A stretch of DNA of 51,272 nucleotides, taken from positions 1-51,272 of the forward strand of contig JACVRA010000512.1 of NCBI GenBank assembly GCA_019828545.1, written 5' to 3'. Below, in pieces: positions 1 to 10,961 of the stretch. The position numbers were made by a program, and so were the translations under genes. Within the stretch, counting starts at the first letter, position 1. Each line of letters starts with the position of its first letter. The notes under the pieces were generated by a model, which was given only the letters and a program-made list of their open reading frames with translations, did no database searches and was not told where the DNA came from. This DNA comes from Paracamarosporium sp. OC-R06-R3. Its lineage: Eukaryota; Ascomycota; Dothideomycetes; Pleosporales; Didymosphaeriaceae.

Positions 1-1154
1 AATCCGTGCATTGGGTGCACGGACACGTTAATAGAGAGGGTTCTCTAGTGTACAAATGCGTGCATGTGGAAGGCAAGATGACCGCGTTACAGGGGCAACG
101 CGATTGGTTGTAATATGGTTCTGGTCCTGCATTATCATTGGGCGGATTTTGCAGACTTTCACGACTTCTTGTGGAGCTCGCCGCTTTTTTTTCCTTTTGT
201 TTTGATGTTCATTGGAAGTTGCCTATGCGGATAGGCTGCCACTTCTGGCGAGCATCCTCGAGTTTAGGTTACGCATGGAATGAGTCCCCCTTTATATATT
301 TACTCACAGTCCGTTCCAAGTCATACTAGTAACATCACACTGTGTCAAGGGGCGTTGTGCTTAATCGAACAACTCCAGTATTGAGATTGGAAGTAGACGC
401 AAAGCGCAGCTTAGGCTGCAGAGGGAAGGCAACCGTTCGGTGACTGACAAGAACGCGTCAGGGAAAAGCAGAACCCATCTATCTATATTGGCTCGATTTG
501 TGAAGAAGCTTTGGCTGGTCCTTGTGATAGCAAACGATATGCCATGCATTGATTTTGTAGCCCACTGCCACTGCACCAACTTGCTTGTATGCAATCCCCC
601 ACACTCGCCTAGCAGTCCTGCCTAGTCACTTCTCTCTTCAAATATGAACCCCTGGGTTTTTTTTGTTTTCTTGCCAAGCTATAACCTTCTGCCTTGTCAC
701 TGAAACCTTCAACATGTGTGAGCGTCAATTTCACAAACGCAAGTACATCAACTGTGCGAACAGTCCCAAACATGTCGTCCCCGTAACCGTTATCATCCCG
801 TGCATACCTCCGCCTGCCCTGGATTCACGGACAATCATTCTTTTGGTACTAGCAACGTCCATGGACGAGTTTGTCCCAAATGCTAAAGTATGAAAATTAC
901 ATTTTTTCCTCGTAGGTCAATAACAATAAATCAGATTGTAAGGACGGCATCGTGTTGCTGAACATGGTGATGACACGCGGTTGTTGTTCAAGGATAGTAT
1001 TCATTCTGGAATGACTTGTCCCACACTTTGATAGAATGTTGGCGAGTAGGGAGAAGTTGTATCGCCGCGTGAGTGAGGCGACGGGTATGATTTTCTGCAA
1101 GAGTGAGACAATGAATCAAACAGTTACGCGGAGTGTTCTCAAGCAATGTGTATT
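1..1154. other. Intergenic, no recognisable gene
   Basis: Several short open frames occur on both strands, but none carries a recognisable motif, a convincing start context or plausible splice sites. The right end is the downstream region of the minus-strand hydrolase that stops at 1155. Confidence 0.5.
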
Positions 1155-2566
1155 CTAACGGTTGTCTGCTGCCTGTCTGATAGTACTATTCGCGTTGTCC
1201 ACGCCCGCGAATGACTCTTCTACGACGTTAACAATGTCGTCAGCATGCGTCATCGCAAGCTCATGCCCAACTCCCTTCACAATCTTCACTTCCACATTCT
1301 CTTTGCCCAGTACCTCCGTGGCGTCCTCAATCAGCTCGTCGGCAACGATAATCGGATCCGTCTCTCCGAGCACCAAATGCACCTTCTTCAACAACCCCTT
1401 CCCGCTCTCGATATTCTCACGGATGACTTTCCACGACTCCTGCTGATCATGGATAGGCGCGTATCGAATCGACGAGATGAAAGCAGGTATGAAGCCCCTG
1501 TGATGCTGGATCTGCCAGTCCACAACCTGGGATGCCCTACTGTTAGGGTAGTCGGGCAGAAGCAGGTAGCTGCTCGTAGTGTACACTGCAGGCGTGCTCA
1601 ATCCACCTTTCGGGTCGTTCTCACTGAGCGCAGCGGCGTCAGGTTCCGGCTCAATCGTTCTTGTACTCTCTGGACCCGTCCATAGTCGCCTCGCTACAAG
1701 GCGCTCGATCAGCCATTCTGGCAGGATGCCACTCGTCGAGTACAACAGCCTGCTCTTCCACGTGATGTGCGAGGTTCGAATGAGTCCTCCGGGTGCTACG
1801 AGGATCAAACCTTCCACTGCATTTGGGAGGCGGGATGCAAAGTCTGCTGCTAGGGCGCCCCCTAGGGAGTATCCAACCAGGGTGAAGGGGCCCCAGTGGA
1901 TAGAGGATGATTTTAAACAGAGGGCTAGCTGGGCGAGGTAGAAATCGGAGTCCTGATGCTGGGTTGTAGGAGACGTAGTCGAGCTGTAGCCGCGGCCGGG
2001 GAGATCTGAGGGAGGCGTGAGCGGAAATGAGAGGGAAGGTAGCGATAAGAATCGGGCCAAGATGTTCAAAAGCAGAAGGCACAGCTTTAATGTAAGGATT
2101 GATGATCTGCAAAATCTTAAATCTGGCTTACCGTACAGCATCACTCGGTGCCCCTTCTCCACAAGCTTGTGAGCAAGATCGGCGAGTGCGATGCTTGGCG
2201 TCGAAATGCCATGGATGAGGACTATTCTCCGGCCGTCTTCTGGACCCCACTCGTAGATGCGGGTACTGCCTGGGGAAATGGGTTGGAGTAAGTCATCTTG
2301 ACGGGCACCTCGGTCTGCCGAGGCTACTCACCCGTCGACGTGCTTCTGTCTCTGCACCCTGGCAATGCATCTGGCGGGTAAGGGAGTTGATGTATTTGCT
2401 CAGCAGTCAGATGTGGCAGGACGGAATCTTTTGGCGAAGGTATTATGGTTGGACTGCTCTTCGATCTGCAGACCAGCCAGGCACTGAGAGCTGCCACGCC
2501 TGCGAAGACGTAAAGACGAGGCGGACAGGTGAAACGAGGGAGAGGGCCCGGGATGGTGGTGGCCAT
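1155..2566 (-). CDS. Membrane-anchored alpha/beta hydrolase (3 exons, 407 aa)
   Basis: Predicted serine hydrolase of the alpha/beta fold; the substrate is unknown. Exons on the minus strand are 2566-2332, 2269-2132 and 2005-1155; both introns are GT-AG (62 and 126 bp) and the frame closes exactly. A hydrophobic segment at residues 18-32 (YVFAGVAALSAWLV) looks like a signal anchor. The oxyanion-hole motif HGIS is near residue 99, and the DLPGRGYS strand motif is restored only when the second intron is removed. The nucleophile elbow is GYSLGG (Ser171), the acid is probably Asp341 (GETDP) and the base His372 (GVGHE), so the triad looks complete. It diverges from the PAP2 phosphatase gene across about 0.67 kb. 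It could be a lipase, an esterase or an epoxide-hydrolase-like enzyme. Fold assignment is secure; function is not. Confidence 0.85.
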
Positions 2567-3232
2567 GGTGGATGCAGGGTGATACGTGTGCCCCGCCTCA
2601 CACTATGCTTAGCATGGCTCAGCGATAGGACGGCCATTTTTGGTGGGTGAATGTCAGCAAGGGACCAGCCGCAGCCCGCAACGCTAGCCTGATGGATCGA
2701 AGCCGAGGGCGCCATGCGGTGGAGCTGCCGCAGCCGCCCATCGCGAAGAGAAGACGCAGCTCAGGCTCAAGTGGAGCGCGCATTTCGCAGTCTGCGAGGC
2801 GCCGTCCAGCGAGTGCCCCTGGCGGCGTGGGCCAAAGCGGGCATAGATGGGCGCCGCCCAGCAGCCAAGTCGCCCAGAGCCTCCAACGCTAGGTCGGTGC
2901 TTGCTGCGCTGCACCTGTCAGCGGCCTCAGCCACGCTGAATTGCAACTTTACACTGCCTGGCTCCTGTGGAGACGCTGATGGAGAGCACCCCGGCCTGCG
3001 ACTGCTACCAGCACCTATTTGACGCCCGTTGACCTCCTGCTCTTTTGGCTCCTTTTCGCACTCCCGCCTCCTCCGCGCGCGTCGCCTGCCTGCCACTCCG
3101 CCCTCCGCGCGAACCACCTGCGCCGCTCTTTGCACAAGGCATACATACCCCGAGGGGCCCCGAAGTTCCAAGCCTTGAGCCTGAGGAAGCGTCGGAGGTT
3201 TTTGCTGCGTGGCTGGATGCGGTAGCGCGACC
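2567..3232. promoter_or_regulatory. Divergent promoter region
   Basis: A GC-rich interval between two divergently oriented start codons (2566 minus, 3233 plus), so it must hold both promoters and 5' leaders. No specific binding site is claimed. The overlapping open frames here look like GC-rich by-products. Confidence 0.5.
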
Positions 3233-4986
3233 ATGGACGATTGGAATACGAACAAGCTACCCGAGCGGTTGCCCTTCTCCAAGAAGCGTCTGCCCAAGAA
3301 GGTCATATTTTCGTGCGTCGCCCTGCTCCCTCAAAAGACAAACGAAGCAACCAGCAGCTGACCGCAACAGTTACATCCTCGACTATGTCGTCATTTTGTG
3401 AGCTCCCACCGCGTCCGTCGTCGCACACGACCTCCTTCCTAATCATCGCAGCGTCCTCCTCGCCGTCTTCATGATCGTCGACAAGATCGAGCCTTTCCAC
3501 CAGCCCTTCGCCCTGGAGAATTGGACCCTCCACTATCCGTATGCGAAGAAGGAGCGCGTCACCGTCACCATGGCGGCCGTTCTCGCAGTCGGTTTCCCTC
3601 TCGTGATAATCACCTTCTACACCATGGTCATCGACGGCATATTCTCGCACCAGACACCCATGCCAGCGGGCAGGGGAGGACTGAAGCGTCTCACTGGCCG
3701 CTACAGGCTAAAGGACAGGCTCTGGGAACTGAACTGTGGTATTCTTGGCCTCATGCTTAGTGTGGGCGCTGCTTTCACAATCACCGGTACGATGCGCTGT
3801 CATACGGGGGGTAATTCTCGTTACTGACAAGGTGTGCAGGAGCATTGAAGAATGCGATAGGAAAGCCGCGGCCGGATATCGTCGATCGGTATGGTTCCTT
3901 GTACACAAATGCTTACCACGGATACTGATTTGGTACAGATGCCAGGTGAAGCCGGAAGTAATGGACAACTTTGTCAAGAACTATCCCAAGGTCATGTTGG
4001 CTACAGTCGCTGACTGCTTGCAAAAAGATGAGTACATCTTGCAGGACGGCTTCAAGAGCTTTCCATCAGCGCATAGCAGTGGTATGTCTTTCGCAGCCCA
4101 CGAGCTGTAAACGCTAACTCCACCAGTCTCGTTCGGAGGCCTCTTCTATCTCTCCATATATCTCGCCGCAAAGCTCCACGTACTCGATTCAAAGGGCGAA
4201 GTTTGGAAATCTTTCATTGTTCTCGTACCGTCGCTCGGCGCGGCCCTCATTGCCGGAAGCCGCATCATGGACGCCCGTCACCATCCGTTCGATGTTCTGT
4301 CTGGTAGCTTGATGGGTATTCTAGTCGCATGGGGTTCTTACCGCCAATACTTCCCTCCGGTATCAGAGACATGGCGTAAAGGACGAGCATATCCTATTCG
4401 AGCCTGGGGCAAGGGTCCCGCTATGCCTCCACCGACCACGGACGTTATAGATGATATACAGCCGTTGCGTCCTATACGATCGCAGACGGATGAAGAGCGA
4501 GGAGCTTCATCGGCAATTCCAGGAGCCGATGAGCATGGTGGCAACGTCTTCCGGCAGCAAATTTCGCAATCACAAAGACGGAGGCAGCAGGACTTTGGCG
4601 GTCTACAACCGAGCGACACGATCAGTTCGACGTACTCGTCCAAAGTCGCTGGATATCAGGGACAGCTTCCAGCCGCAAACCCATTTGCCGATTCGAGCCG
4701 CCGTCGGAATGATAATTACGAATACTCTTCATCCGAAGACGATGACAACATTGAATTGCAGCCTTCTTATTCCCTTTCAGGTCGACCCTTGGCAGGTCAG
4801 CGTGGGGCTGCGTACGACCCTGTGGCTGGCCAGGTCACGGACACGGGCTACCATCCTCCCCAGGGCATCACACCTACTCCAACACCTCCTCCGGCTAGAA
4901 AGACACCTACTGGAGATATAGCGGAAGCTAGGGGCGCACCGCCGCCGCCACCTCACGCTGTTGGGACCACGGCTCAGCAGGTATAG
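3233..4986 (+). CDS. DPP1: PAP2-family lipid phosphate / diacylglycerol pyrophosphate phosphatase (6 exons, 497 aa)
   Basis: Integral membrane phosphatase that would remove phosphate from diacylglycerol pyrophosphate, phosphatidate and related lipids, as yeast Dpp1/Lpp1 do. Exons: 3233-3312, 3371-3397 (27 bp), 3452-3786, 3840-3888, 3939-4081 and 4127-4986. All introns are GT-AG and the summed frame closes. The three PAP2 motifs are intact: KNAIGKPRP (151-159), PSAHSS (206-211) and SRIMDARHHPFD (256-267), with several hydrophobic segments around them. After about residue 290 comes a long hydrophilic tail of roughly 200 residues rich in Pro, Ser and acidic stretches, much longer than in the yeast enzyme (about 290 aa). 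An AATAAA follows the stop at 5054. The N-terminal exons are the least certain part. DPP1 is used as the nearest known relative; LPP1-type is the alternative. Confidence 0.88.
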
Positions 4987-5700
4987 TGGGAGCTGGAGCA
5001 ACATTGGATTATGTACGACATTGAAGCATGTGCATGCGCGTCTATATGCACCCAATAAAGCGTGTTGAATGACTATGCATAGCTAAGCCACGGAGCAAGG
5101 CGTTTGGATGACTTTTTGTAAGCAAACCGTTGATGATTGTTTCCATAGCACTGGCGACGAGCCGGCGGGTGTTCTGTACGTTGGTATTGGGCTCGAACTA
5201 GGCATGCAACGGCGCCGTAGTACGGTGGCTTTCTCTTCGCTCGAAAATATGATATTTGTACCTTTCGATCAAACAAGTGCTTATAGTGCCACTTCTCGTG
5301 CCCCTGGACGCGTGGCTGGTTCGATGTGTGGCGCATGCGGAGTTTTGGCCCGTTGACGTCGATCGGTAGGGATGTTGACGGCGGTCCGATCCCCGCAAAT
5401 CGTAGATGGGCCCGAAACAAAAGGAGCTTCCTCTGTCTGATGAAGCTAGTCGTTCGCAGCAGCGGGTCCATAGCTCCTCTTCACTACCATGGCATCCCGA
5501 TAATTGAATCGCCACGTGAAAGGAGCATTGCAGCATGCGAGTTCCACGGTTGCGTGTCTCAGGTAAACTTTCAGGTTGCATAAAGACTTGTGGAGCAGGG
5601 AAGCAGAAGAAACTGGCCACGCCAGAAATTGTTAATACTCAACGTCGCTCGCCTGCTCATCCCATACGATCGATCCAGTACAGACCTCCTTACCCTCGAT
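4987..5700. other. Intergenic, 3' region of the PAP2 gene
   Basis: Contains an AATAAA polyadenylation-like hexamer at 5054-5059, about 70 bp after the PAP2 stop. No further gene is recognisable. The right end is upstream of the kinase-like gene starting at 5701. Confidence 0.45.
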
Positions 5701-6598
5701 ATGGCTGACTTAATTCAATTCCCAAGTGGATTTGGAGAACAGGACATTGTCGCCTGGGGGCACGACAGGCTTAGTGTGTCTTGATACGGCCTCTCAGACT
5801 GTCATAAAGACCCCTCACGATGATGAAAATTGCCGCAGAGTCCAGGTGGAGAAAACGATATACGAGCGGTTCGACGAGCGAGGCGGGCATAGCGGGCTCC
5901 TGCGATACCACGGCCCGTACGATTCAGGCATCCGCCTCGAACTCGCTTCAAATTGGAACCTCTCATCATTCCTTCGCAGACACCCTGAGATTGGGATTGA
6001 GCAGAGGCTACTCTGGGCGCGTCAGGTTACAGATGTTCTCTGCTTTGTTCCTGCTGCAAACGTTATTCATGGAGATTTGACTTTAAACAACGTCTTCTTG
6101 ACGCAAGGCCTTGACATAAAGCTTGCAGATTTCGGTGGCTCTTCTCTGGACGGCTCTGACCTGCTGGTTTCAGTTCACGCCAGCCACCGGTACCCTGGAC
6201 CTCTGCTGTCCATGGATGCTGATATCTTCTCTCTTGGCTCTGTACATTACACCATCATGACGGGAAAATTACTATATCAAGATCTGTCCGAGGAAGATAT
6301 CACGGCTTTGTTCAAAGAGGGCAAGTTCCCTGAAACAGACACACTTGGACCGTTCGGGGCGATTATTAAGAAATGCTGGCAAGCCAAGTACAAGAGTGCT
6401 GCCGATGTGTGCAAAGATATCGAAGGTATGACATTCGATATCCGGTTATGAATGTATTTTGACAGTGAACGCTGGCGCTCGATGCCAACACGGGAGGGCT
6501 TCCCAGCACTGCCAGATGTTGAAGACTTCCCAGTGAGACAGATGGTGGACGCCCGAAATAAGCGGTGTAAGCGTCAAACCACTGCGTCAGGCAGTTGA
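5701..6598 (+). pseudogene. Fungal protein-kinase-like gene with frameshift in its glycine loop
   Basis: Protein-kinase-fold protein of a type common in filamentous ascomycetes, where many copies are poorly characterised. The first ATG (5701) gives MADLIQFPSGFGEQDIVAWG, then frame is lost in a run of five G (5755-5759). The next frame continues at once with TTGLVCLD and VIKTP (ATP-binding lysine), the catalytic loop HGDLTLNNVFL and the magnesium motif DFG. Removing one G would join the two parts, so this is either a real one-base insertion or a homopolymer sequence error. The open frame stops at 6451, but a kinase-tail-like stretch (ERWRSMPTREGFPALPDV) continues in another frame to 6598. A second exon (for example an intron from about 6407 to 6463) or another frameshift could explain this. 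Kinase fold is clear; gene integrity is doubtful. Confidence 0.65.
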
Positions 6599-6689
6599 GA
6601 TCTCATACCTACTTATGCCACATATGCTCTTCATACCACTAGGAGATTCTTTCATCGTTCCTTAGCTACATAGATAGCTCTATGGTGGC

Positions 6690-7292
6690 ATGGTCACTAC
6701 TACAAAAATGTACATTGTCAAAGAAAGAAAGCCTCTTCGTATTCTTGTTGTTCTTTACCCACAGAGCCCGTTAACGGTTGATCCTGAAATCGACACCATA
6801 CTTCGCCAGTCAAGTGCGCAACTGAATGCGGTCGAGTCGGATGCAAGAACGCTGTTCTTAACGACCTGGCCTAACAGAACCGTCGTGGTTTTTGACCTTT
6901 GCAATGGCAGCTACGACTTTGCACAAGCGCATCAGCCTCAGGATCTTCCAGTCCTAGCGATCCATTTCCAAACGAAAGACAAGGTCAAAATTGGGATGAC
7001 ATCACAACAACATGCCCGTGAAGTCAATAACGAAGTTGCGCAATACCACAATCTGCACGTATATGCCTCACTTCCGATGGTGGAAGATCATAGGAATGGC
7101 AACGTGCCAACGTATATGAGCCCGCAAATACGGGATCCGAGTGAAGGAGTGGGTGACCAGACTTTTTTCGCTTACAAAGAGGCGGTCGTTGGAAACACCA
7201 CGAGAAACGATTTCCCTGACTATCGTCTTAAAACCTCGTTATGCTTGTGCTTCACACATGCTCAAGAGTGGCTTACACCGCATGATTGGTGA
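6690..7292 (+). CDS. Hypothetical protein, 200 aa, no known domain
   Basis: A single uninterrupted frame with an ATG at 6690. I do not recognise the product. It is hydrophilic, mixed in composition, and has no signal peptide, membrane segment or repeat. It lies just downstream of the kinase-like gene in the same direction. Length and balanced composition make a real or recently decayed gene plausible, but with no motif or intron to support it, chance remains possible. The 3' end is followed by stop codons and no clear continuation exon. Confidence 0.35.
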   Translation: MVTTTKMYIVKERKPLRILVVLYPQSPLTVDPEIDTILRQSSAQLNAVESDARTLFLTTWPNRTVVVFDLCNGSYDFAQAHQPQDLPVLAIHFQTKDKVKIGMTSQQHAREVNNEVAQYHNLHVYASLPMVEDHRNGNVPTYMSPQIRDPSEGVGDQTFFAYKEAVVGNTTRNDFPDYRLKTSLCLCFTHAQEWLTPHDW

Positions 7293-7801
7293 TGTAGATG
7301 GATAATGCAGGAACGGATCAGCAACTCGCAATATCCTAAATCGGCGCCGAGAGTCGTTCTTCGAGCCTCTCAACACCTGAAGACATCTCTCCGTAATGAA
7401 GGAAATGTCGGTGTTGTGATACCGAGGGGATAGAAAGGCATGACTGTGGCTCCGCCCGACCAATATCTCAGGCAAAAGTCCTGGACAGCGCTAGGATGAC
7501 AACCCCGCTCCGCATACAGGACACAGTCGCGCCTCGCAGATCAACTGCAAGCAGAGTTGTTGATATCTTTGTTCACTAATTCTGCGGAGAAATTGAGCGG
7601 AGCCTACAAGTCTTGTGATAACAAGAGCGCTGGTACGAATACTGTGATCATCTCGCTCATTGGCAAATGGCGACGCTATACAGCATCCGCAGGCTTTCTA
7701 GTATTGTTAGAGTGATAACATTTCTCCCCAACAAACTGTGCTGTTACAAACTGGTATACAGGTTAAGAAAGTGTTAGTGAGTCGCCTTTGTTATCGAAAG
7801 C
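7293..7801. other. Intergenic, nothing recognised
   Basis: No motif-bearing open frame or clear repeat. It separates the orphan ORF from the truncated kinase remnant on the opposite strand. Confidence 0.4.
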
Positions 7802-8122
7802 TTAGCTTTCCAAATCTAATCCCCATTGTGTAACAGCTCCGGAGCCTATTATCTTTCCAGGATGTGCGTTCGAGAAGTCCATACAAAAGTATACACCTGC
7901 GGACACATAAAGGTCCACAGCAAGGCTCTCCATGACTTCCCCCTTTACTATAGGGTACTTAAGAACAGTGTCATGTTCAAGAAGCCCTATGAAATACGAA
8001 CTGCCCATGCTGATACGCCTAATCACCCCAGGTGGTGTGTACTCTTGGATATATCTGAACGATCGATGAGGATTGTCAGGGTCTTGAGTCCATCCAGCGC
8101 TGTCTCGAGGTACAGAAGCCAT
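7802..8122 (-). pseudogene. Truncated N-terminal fragment of a fungal kinase-like protein
   Basis: An open frame of about 106 codons beginning MASVPRDSAGWT at 8122. The segment PPGVIRRISMGSSYFIGL followed by DTVLKYP matches the start of a large family of fungal kinase-like proteins: a glycine-loop-like MGSS followed by the ATP-binding lysine in LKYP. The frame then ends without a catalytic HxD loop or DFG motif, and no downstream exon providing them was found on this strand. It is best read as a relic of a kinase gene whose body has been lost. The assignment rests on family resemblance recalled from memory. It lies about 2 kb from the frameshifted kinase at 5701-6598, so local duplication and decay of this family is possible. 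Confidence 0.5.
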
Positions 8123-8959
8123 GTTTATCGAGCAATGGGAAGTTGTATGATAGGGGGTGACATATAATGGTAGAATAATTGGTCCAGGACGGAGCTGTAA
8201 GCTAGTTTGGGGGTTTGCCAAGATGGGTATGTGTTCATGAAATGCTGCGCATCGCAAAACACCTACCAGAAACGGCGACTTTGCGGCGGAGCGCTGTCAT
8301 AGCTGCACACATAGCCTCGTTCGCGAGCAAGGCCTGACATGTGCTTTTGGTATTTTTTTTTTCAGTCACTTTTAACTCGCACCAAGGATAGAATGAGAAT
8401 ACTGAATGGTGAATAGGTGTGTGTGGCATGCCCAAACATTTAGACTTCTTCAGAACACTGAGTATGAGACGCACCTACTCACCCTCGACTGATATCGTCT
8501 TTCTTGCCCATGAGCCACAAGACCAATCCTCTGTCAACGGACAAGGCACGTCAATGGTGACGAAAATGCGCGCCGATGCATTTAATTTTGCGCTGTACGC
8601 GCGTTTCCATGGGTCTTGGTTCGTGGTGAAACATGCGATTGACGGAGAAACGTCGACGCATGTCGAGTAGAAGACAGGTTCATGCGCGGTGAAGAGCAAA
8701 GCGCAGAGCATTATGCAGACAGCAGAAAGAACTATATCGTAGGTAGCGGACGGATCAGCAAGAGTGAAAGGGCCCTGGGGGATGTGCAATAGTTGCCTCG
8801 CAATTGGCCGAGCTAAGGCCGCGTGCAAACGGGCACGATGATGTTAACGACGGCGGCCGGCAGCTCCCGAAGAGGCTCAAAAAGTCGAATCGACTGCAAG
8901 ACCGGCACTCTGCAGCTCAAGGATTCGCGTCGCCCAACGCTCGCCTCGCCGTACCGCCC
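8123..8959. other. Intergenic, upstream of the CDF transporter
   Basis: Open frames exist on both strands. One on the minus strand (start near 8720) carries a hydrophobic stretch and a good GT donor at about 8487, but its product could not be closed into anything recognisable. The in-frame upstream extension of the transporter has only a TTG, so the first ATG is at 8960. Confidence 0.4.
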
Positions 8960-10505
8960 ATGTTTCTGCACCATCGCAGAAATGGCTTGCCTGTTATTAG
9001 CCAGTTGCGTCGCGTGTGCTTGTCCGGGCCACCTTTCACCTTCCAACACCCGTCGTCAGCTGGCGCCGCTCCTCCACGCACCTTGCGCTGGGGCCCCCCG
9101 ATAGCCCGGCAATTGCGTGTCCTTCGCACACAGACTGCGCCTGGTGCACCATATAACACAAAGGCCGTCCTCAATTGGTCCTCGACCGTACACCGCAGAC
9201 GGCCCATTTCCCCTCGCATCACCATGAGCGCGACCCAGACGCAGACGCGCAGCCACGGCGGCCACTCGCACCATCACCACCATGACAACACATACCTGGT
9301 CTCCAAGAACAAAAACGATGCCGGCGTGCGCATCACGCGCATCGGCCTGTACGTCAACCTGGGCATGGCGGTCAGCAAGGGTGTCGGCGGATATGTCTTT
9401 CACAGCCAGGGCAGGTTCCAACCCAAGCACATGGTCCATAGCTTCTAACAGTCTGCAGCACTTGTCGCCGATGCCATACACAGTCTCACCGACCTCGTCA
9501 GTGACATCATGACGCTGGCCACGGTCTCGTGGTCGCTGAAACCTCCTTCGGAACGATTTCCGAGCGGATACGGAAAGATCGAGAGCTTGGGTTCCCTTGG
9601 CGTCAGTGGCATTCTGCTCGGGGGAGGTCTTATGATGGGGTGGGCTGCTCTGATCGCCCTCGCTCAGCAATTCTTTCCCGAAGCCGCACAGTTGGCAGCG
9701 GAATGGGGGTTGCTCCCGCATAGCCATGGACACTCTCACGGCGCCGAATCTCTCGGACCCAATATCAACGCGGCTTGGCTGGCAGGAGGGTCGATATTAA
9801 TCAAGGAATGGCTGTACCGCGCAAGTAAGGCTACAGTATCGTATGAACCCGAGCATAGCTGATTATCATCCAGCACTCAAAGTCGCCAACGAGCGCAAAT
9901 CTTCCGTCCTCGCGTCCAATGCATACCACCACCGAGTGGACTCCCTTACCGCCTTCGTCGCTCTCCTCATGATTTTTGGATCCAACATGCTCCAGAATGC
10001 TTCCTGGCTGGACCCAGTTGGCGGACTGGTCATCTCGTTCATGGTCATTCAAGCTGGCATAGGCAACACCAAGGAGGCTCTTTTTGAGCTCGCCGATGTT
10101 GGCGTTGATAAGGAGATGAGTGACAACGTGCGAAAAGCGGCCAGAAAAGCGCTCGCCGACATCGACACCGGATCGTCGAGCGATGTCAACGTACGTCATG
10201 TTCAGGGTATCAAGTCCGGTCAGAACTATCTCATGGATGTGGAGCTCGGCGTACCGGGCACGTACAACGTTGAGCAGACACGGGGCATTGAGAACCTGGT
10301 ACGGGAGCGAGTAGGAGCAAAGGTGCGAGGAGTGAAGAAGGTCAGAGTACGATTCGTCTCCAACACAGCAGACCAACCGGACTTTTTGGATGAATTCATC
10401 AAGCCTCGCGAGGCCGCGAACTTGTCACCCGAATCGGAATCGGACCACGAGCATGATCATGAGCATGAATATGCAGAGGATGGAAGTGTAAGAAAGAGGA
10501 AGTAA
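8960..10505 (+). CDS. Cation diffusion facilitator, mitochondrial MMT-type (3 exons, 482 aa)
   Basis: Metal/proton antiporter of the CDF family. The closest known relatives by arrangement are the yeast mitochondrial iron exporters Mmt1/Mmt2. Exons: 8960-9410, 9459-9824, 9874-10505. The first ATG opens an Arg-rich, Ser-rich leader of about 60 residues that fits a mitochondrial presequence. Metal-site motifs are present in two membrane helices: ADAIHSLTD (154-162, D155/H158/D162) and YHHRVD (290-295, H291/D295). A His-rich stretch (SHGGHSHHHHHD) precedes the first helix, another (PHSHGHSHG) lies between helices, and the C terminus has HEHDHEHEY, all likely metal-handling. Intron 1 (48 bp) appears to be GC-AG, since no GT donor restores the family sequence across HSQ/ALVADA. 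Intron 2 (49 bp) is GT-AG. Iron versus zinc or manganese cannot be decided from sequence. Confidence 0.9.
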
Positions 10506-10961
10506 GCTTGTATGATATATGTGCATATGGGAGCATCGAATCTTGGGCATTGGCGTTTTACGAACGATTCCCCGTTTATCTGGCCAGGCGGTTAGGTAAA
10601 GTCTGTTGAAATACATCTTTTGCGGTTGAACGTGCTTTCATGTGGATTCTGCACAAAACATTTCCCACTTTTCCAGCTCAACACTGCGGGAAAATATGAA
10701 AACGAGTCCTTCGTGACATTCCGGTATTTATCCGCACCCAATGATACATCAGCGCCTCTGCAGGGACGGCCGGCAAATGTGATCGTCTTCAGGCGTCACC
10801 GTGGGGCGATAGGGCTAGCATTTTAGTCGCATACGCTCGGGATGAACGCGCGACGGATGAGCTGGATGGACCCTTAAAAACGTTTGACCACTTTCTGATG
10901 TCTTGTCTGCCCCTGAGCCTTCTCACTGTTTTGCGCACTTCACCACAGACACATTGCGATC
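10506..10961. other. Intergenic, xylulokinase promoter region
   Basis: No coding signal. Contains the hexamer GGCTAG at 10813-10818, which fits the XlnR consensus GGCTAR known from Aspergillus, about 145 bp upstream of the xylulokinase ATG. A single hexamer is expected by chance fairly often. Confidence 0.4.
10813..10818 (+). promoter_or_regulatory. Possible XlnR-type site (GGCTAR)
   Basis: GGCTAG matches the consensus of the xylan/pentose regulator XlnR. Its place upstream of a pentose-catabolic gene makes it worth noting, but there is only one copy and no experimental support. Confidence 0.2.

Noticed and set aside
8235..8828. Possible spliced minus-strand gene with a hydrophobic segment upstream of the CDF transporter
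   Set aside because: A GT donor near 8487 and an acceptor near 8337 can be joined, but the product ends after about 20 more codons and has no recognisable feature. The upstream start is a TTG.
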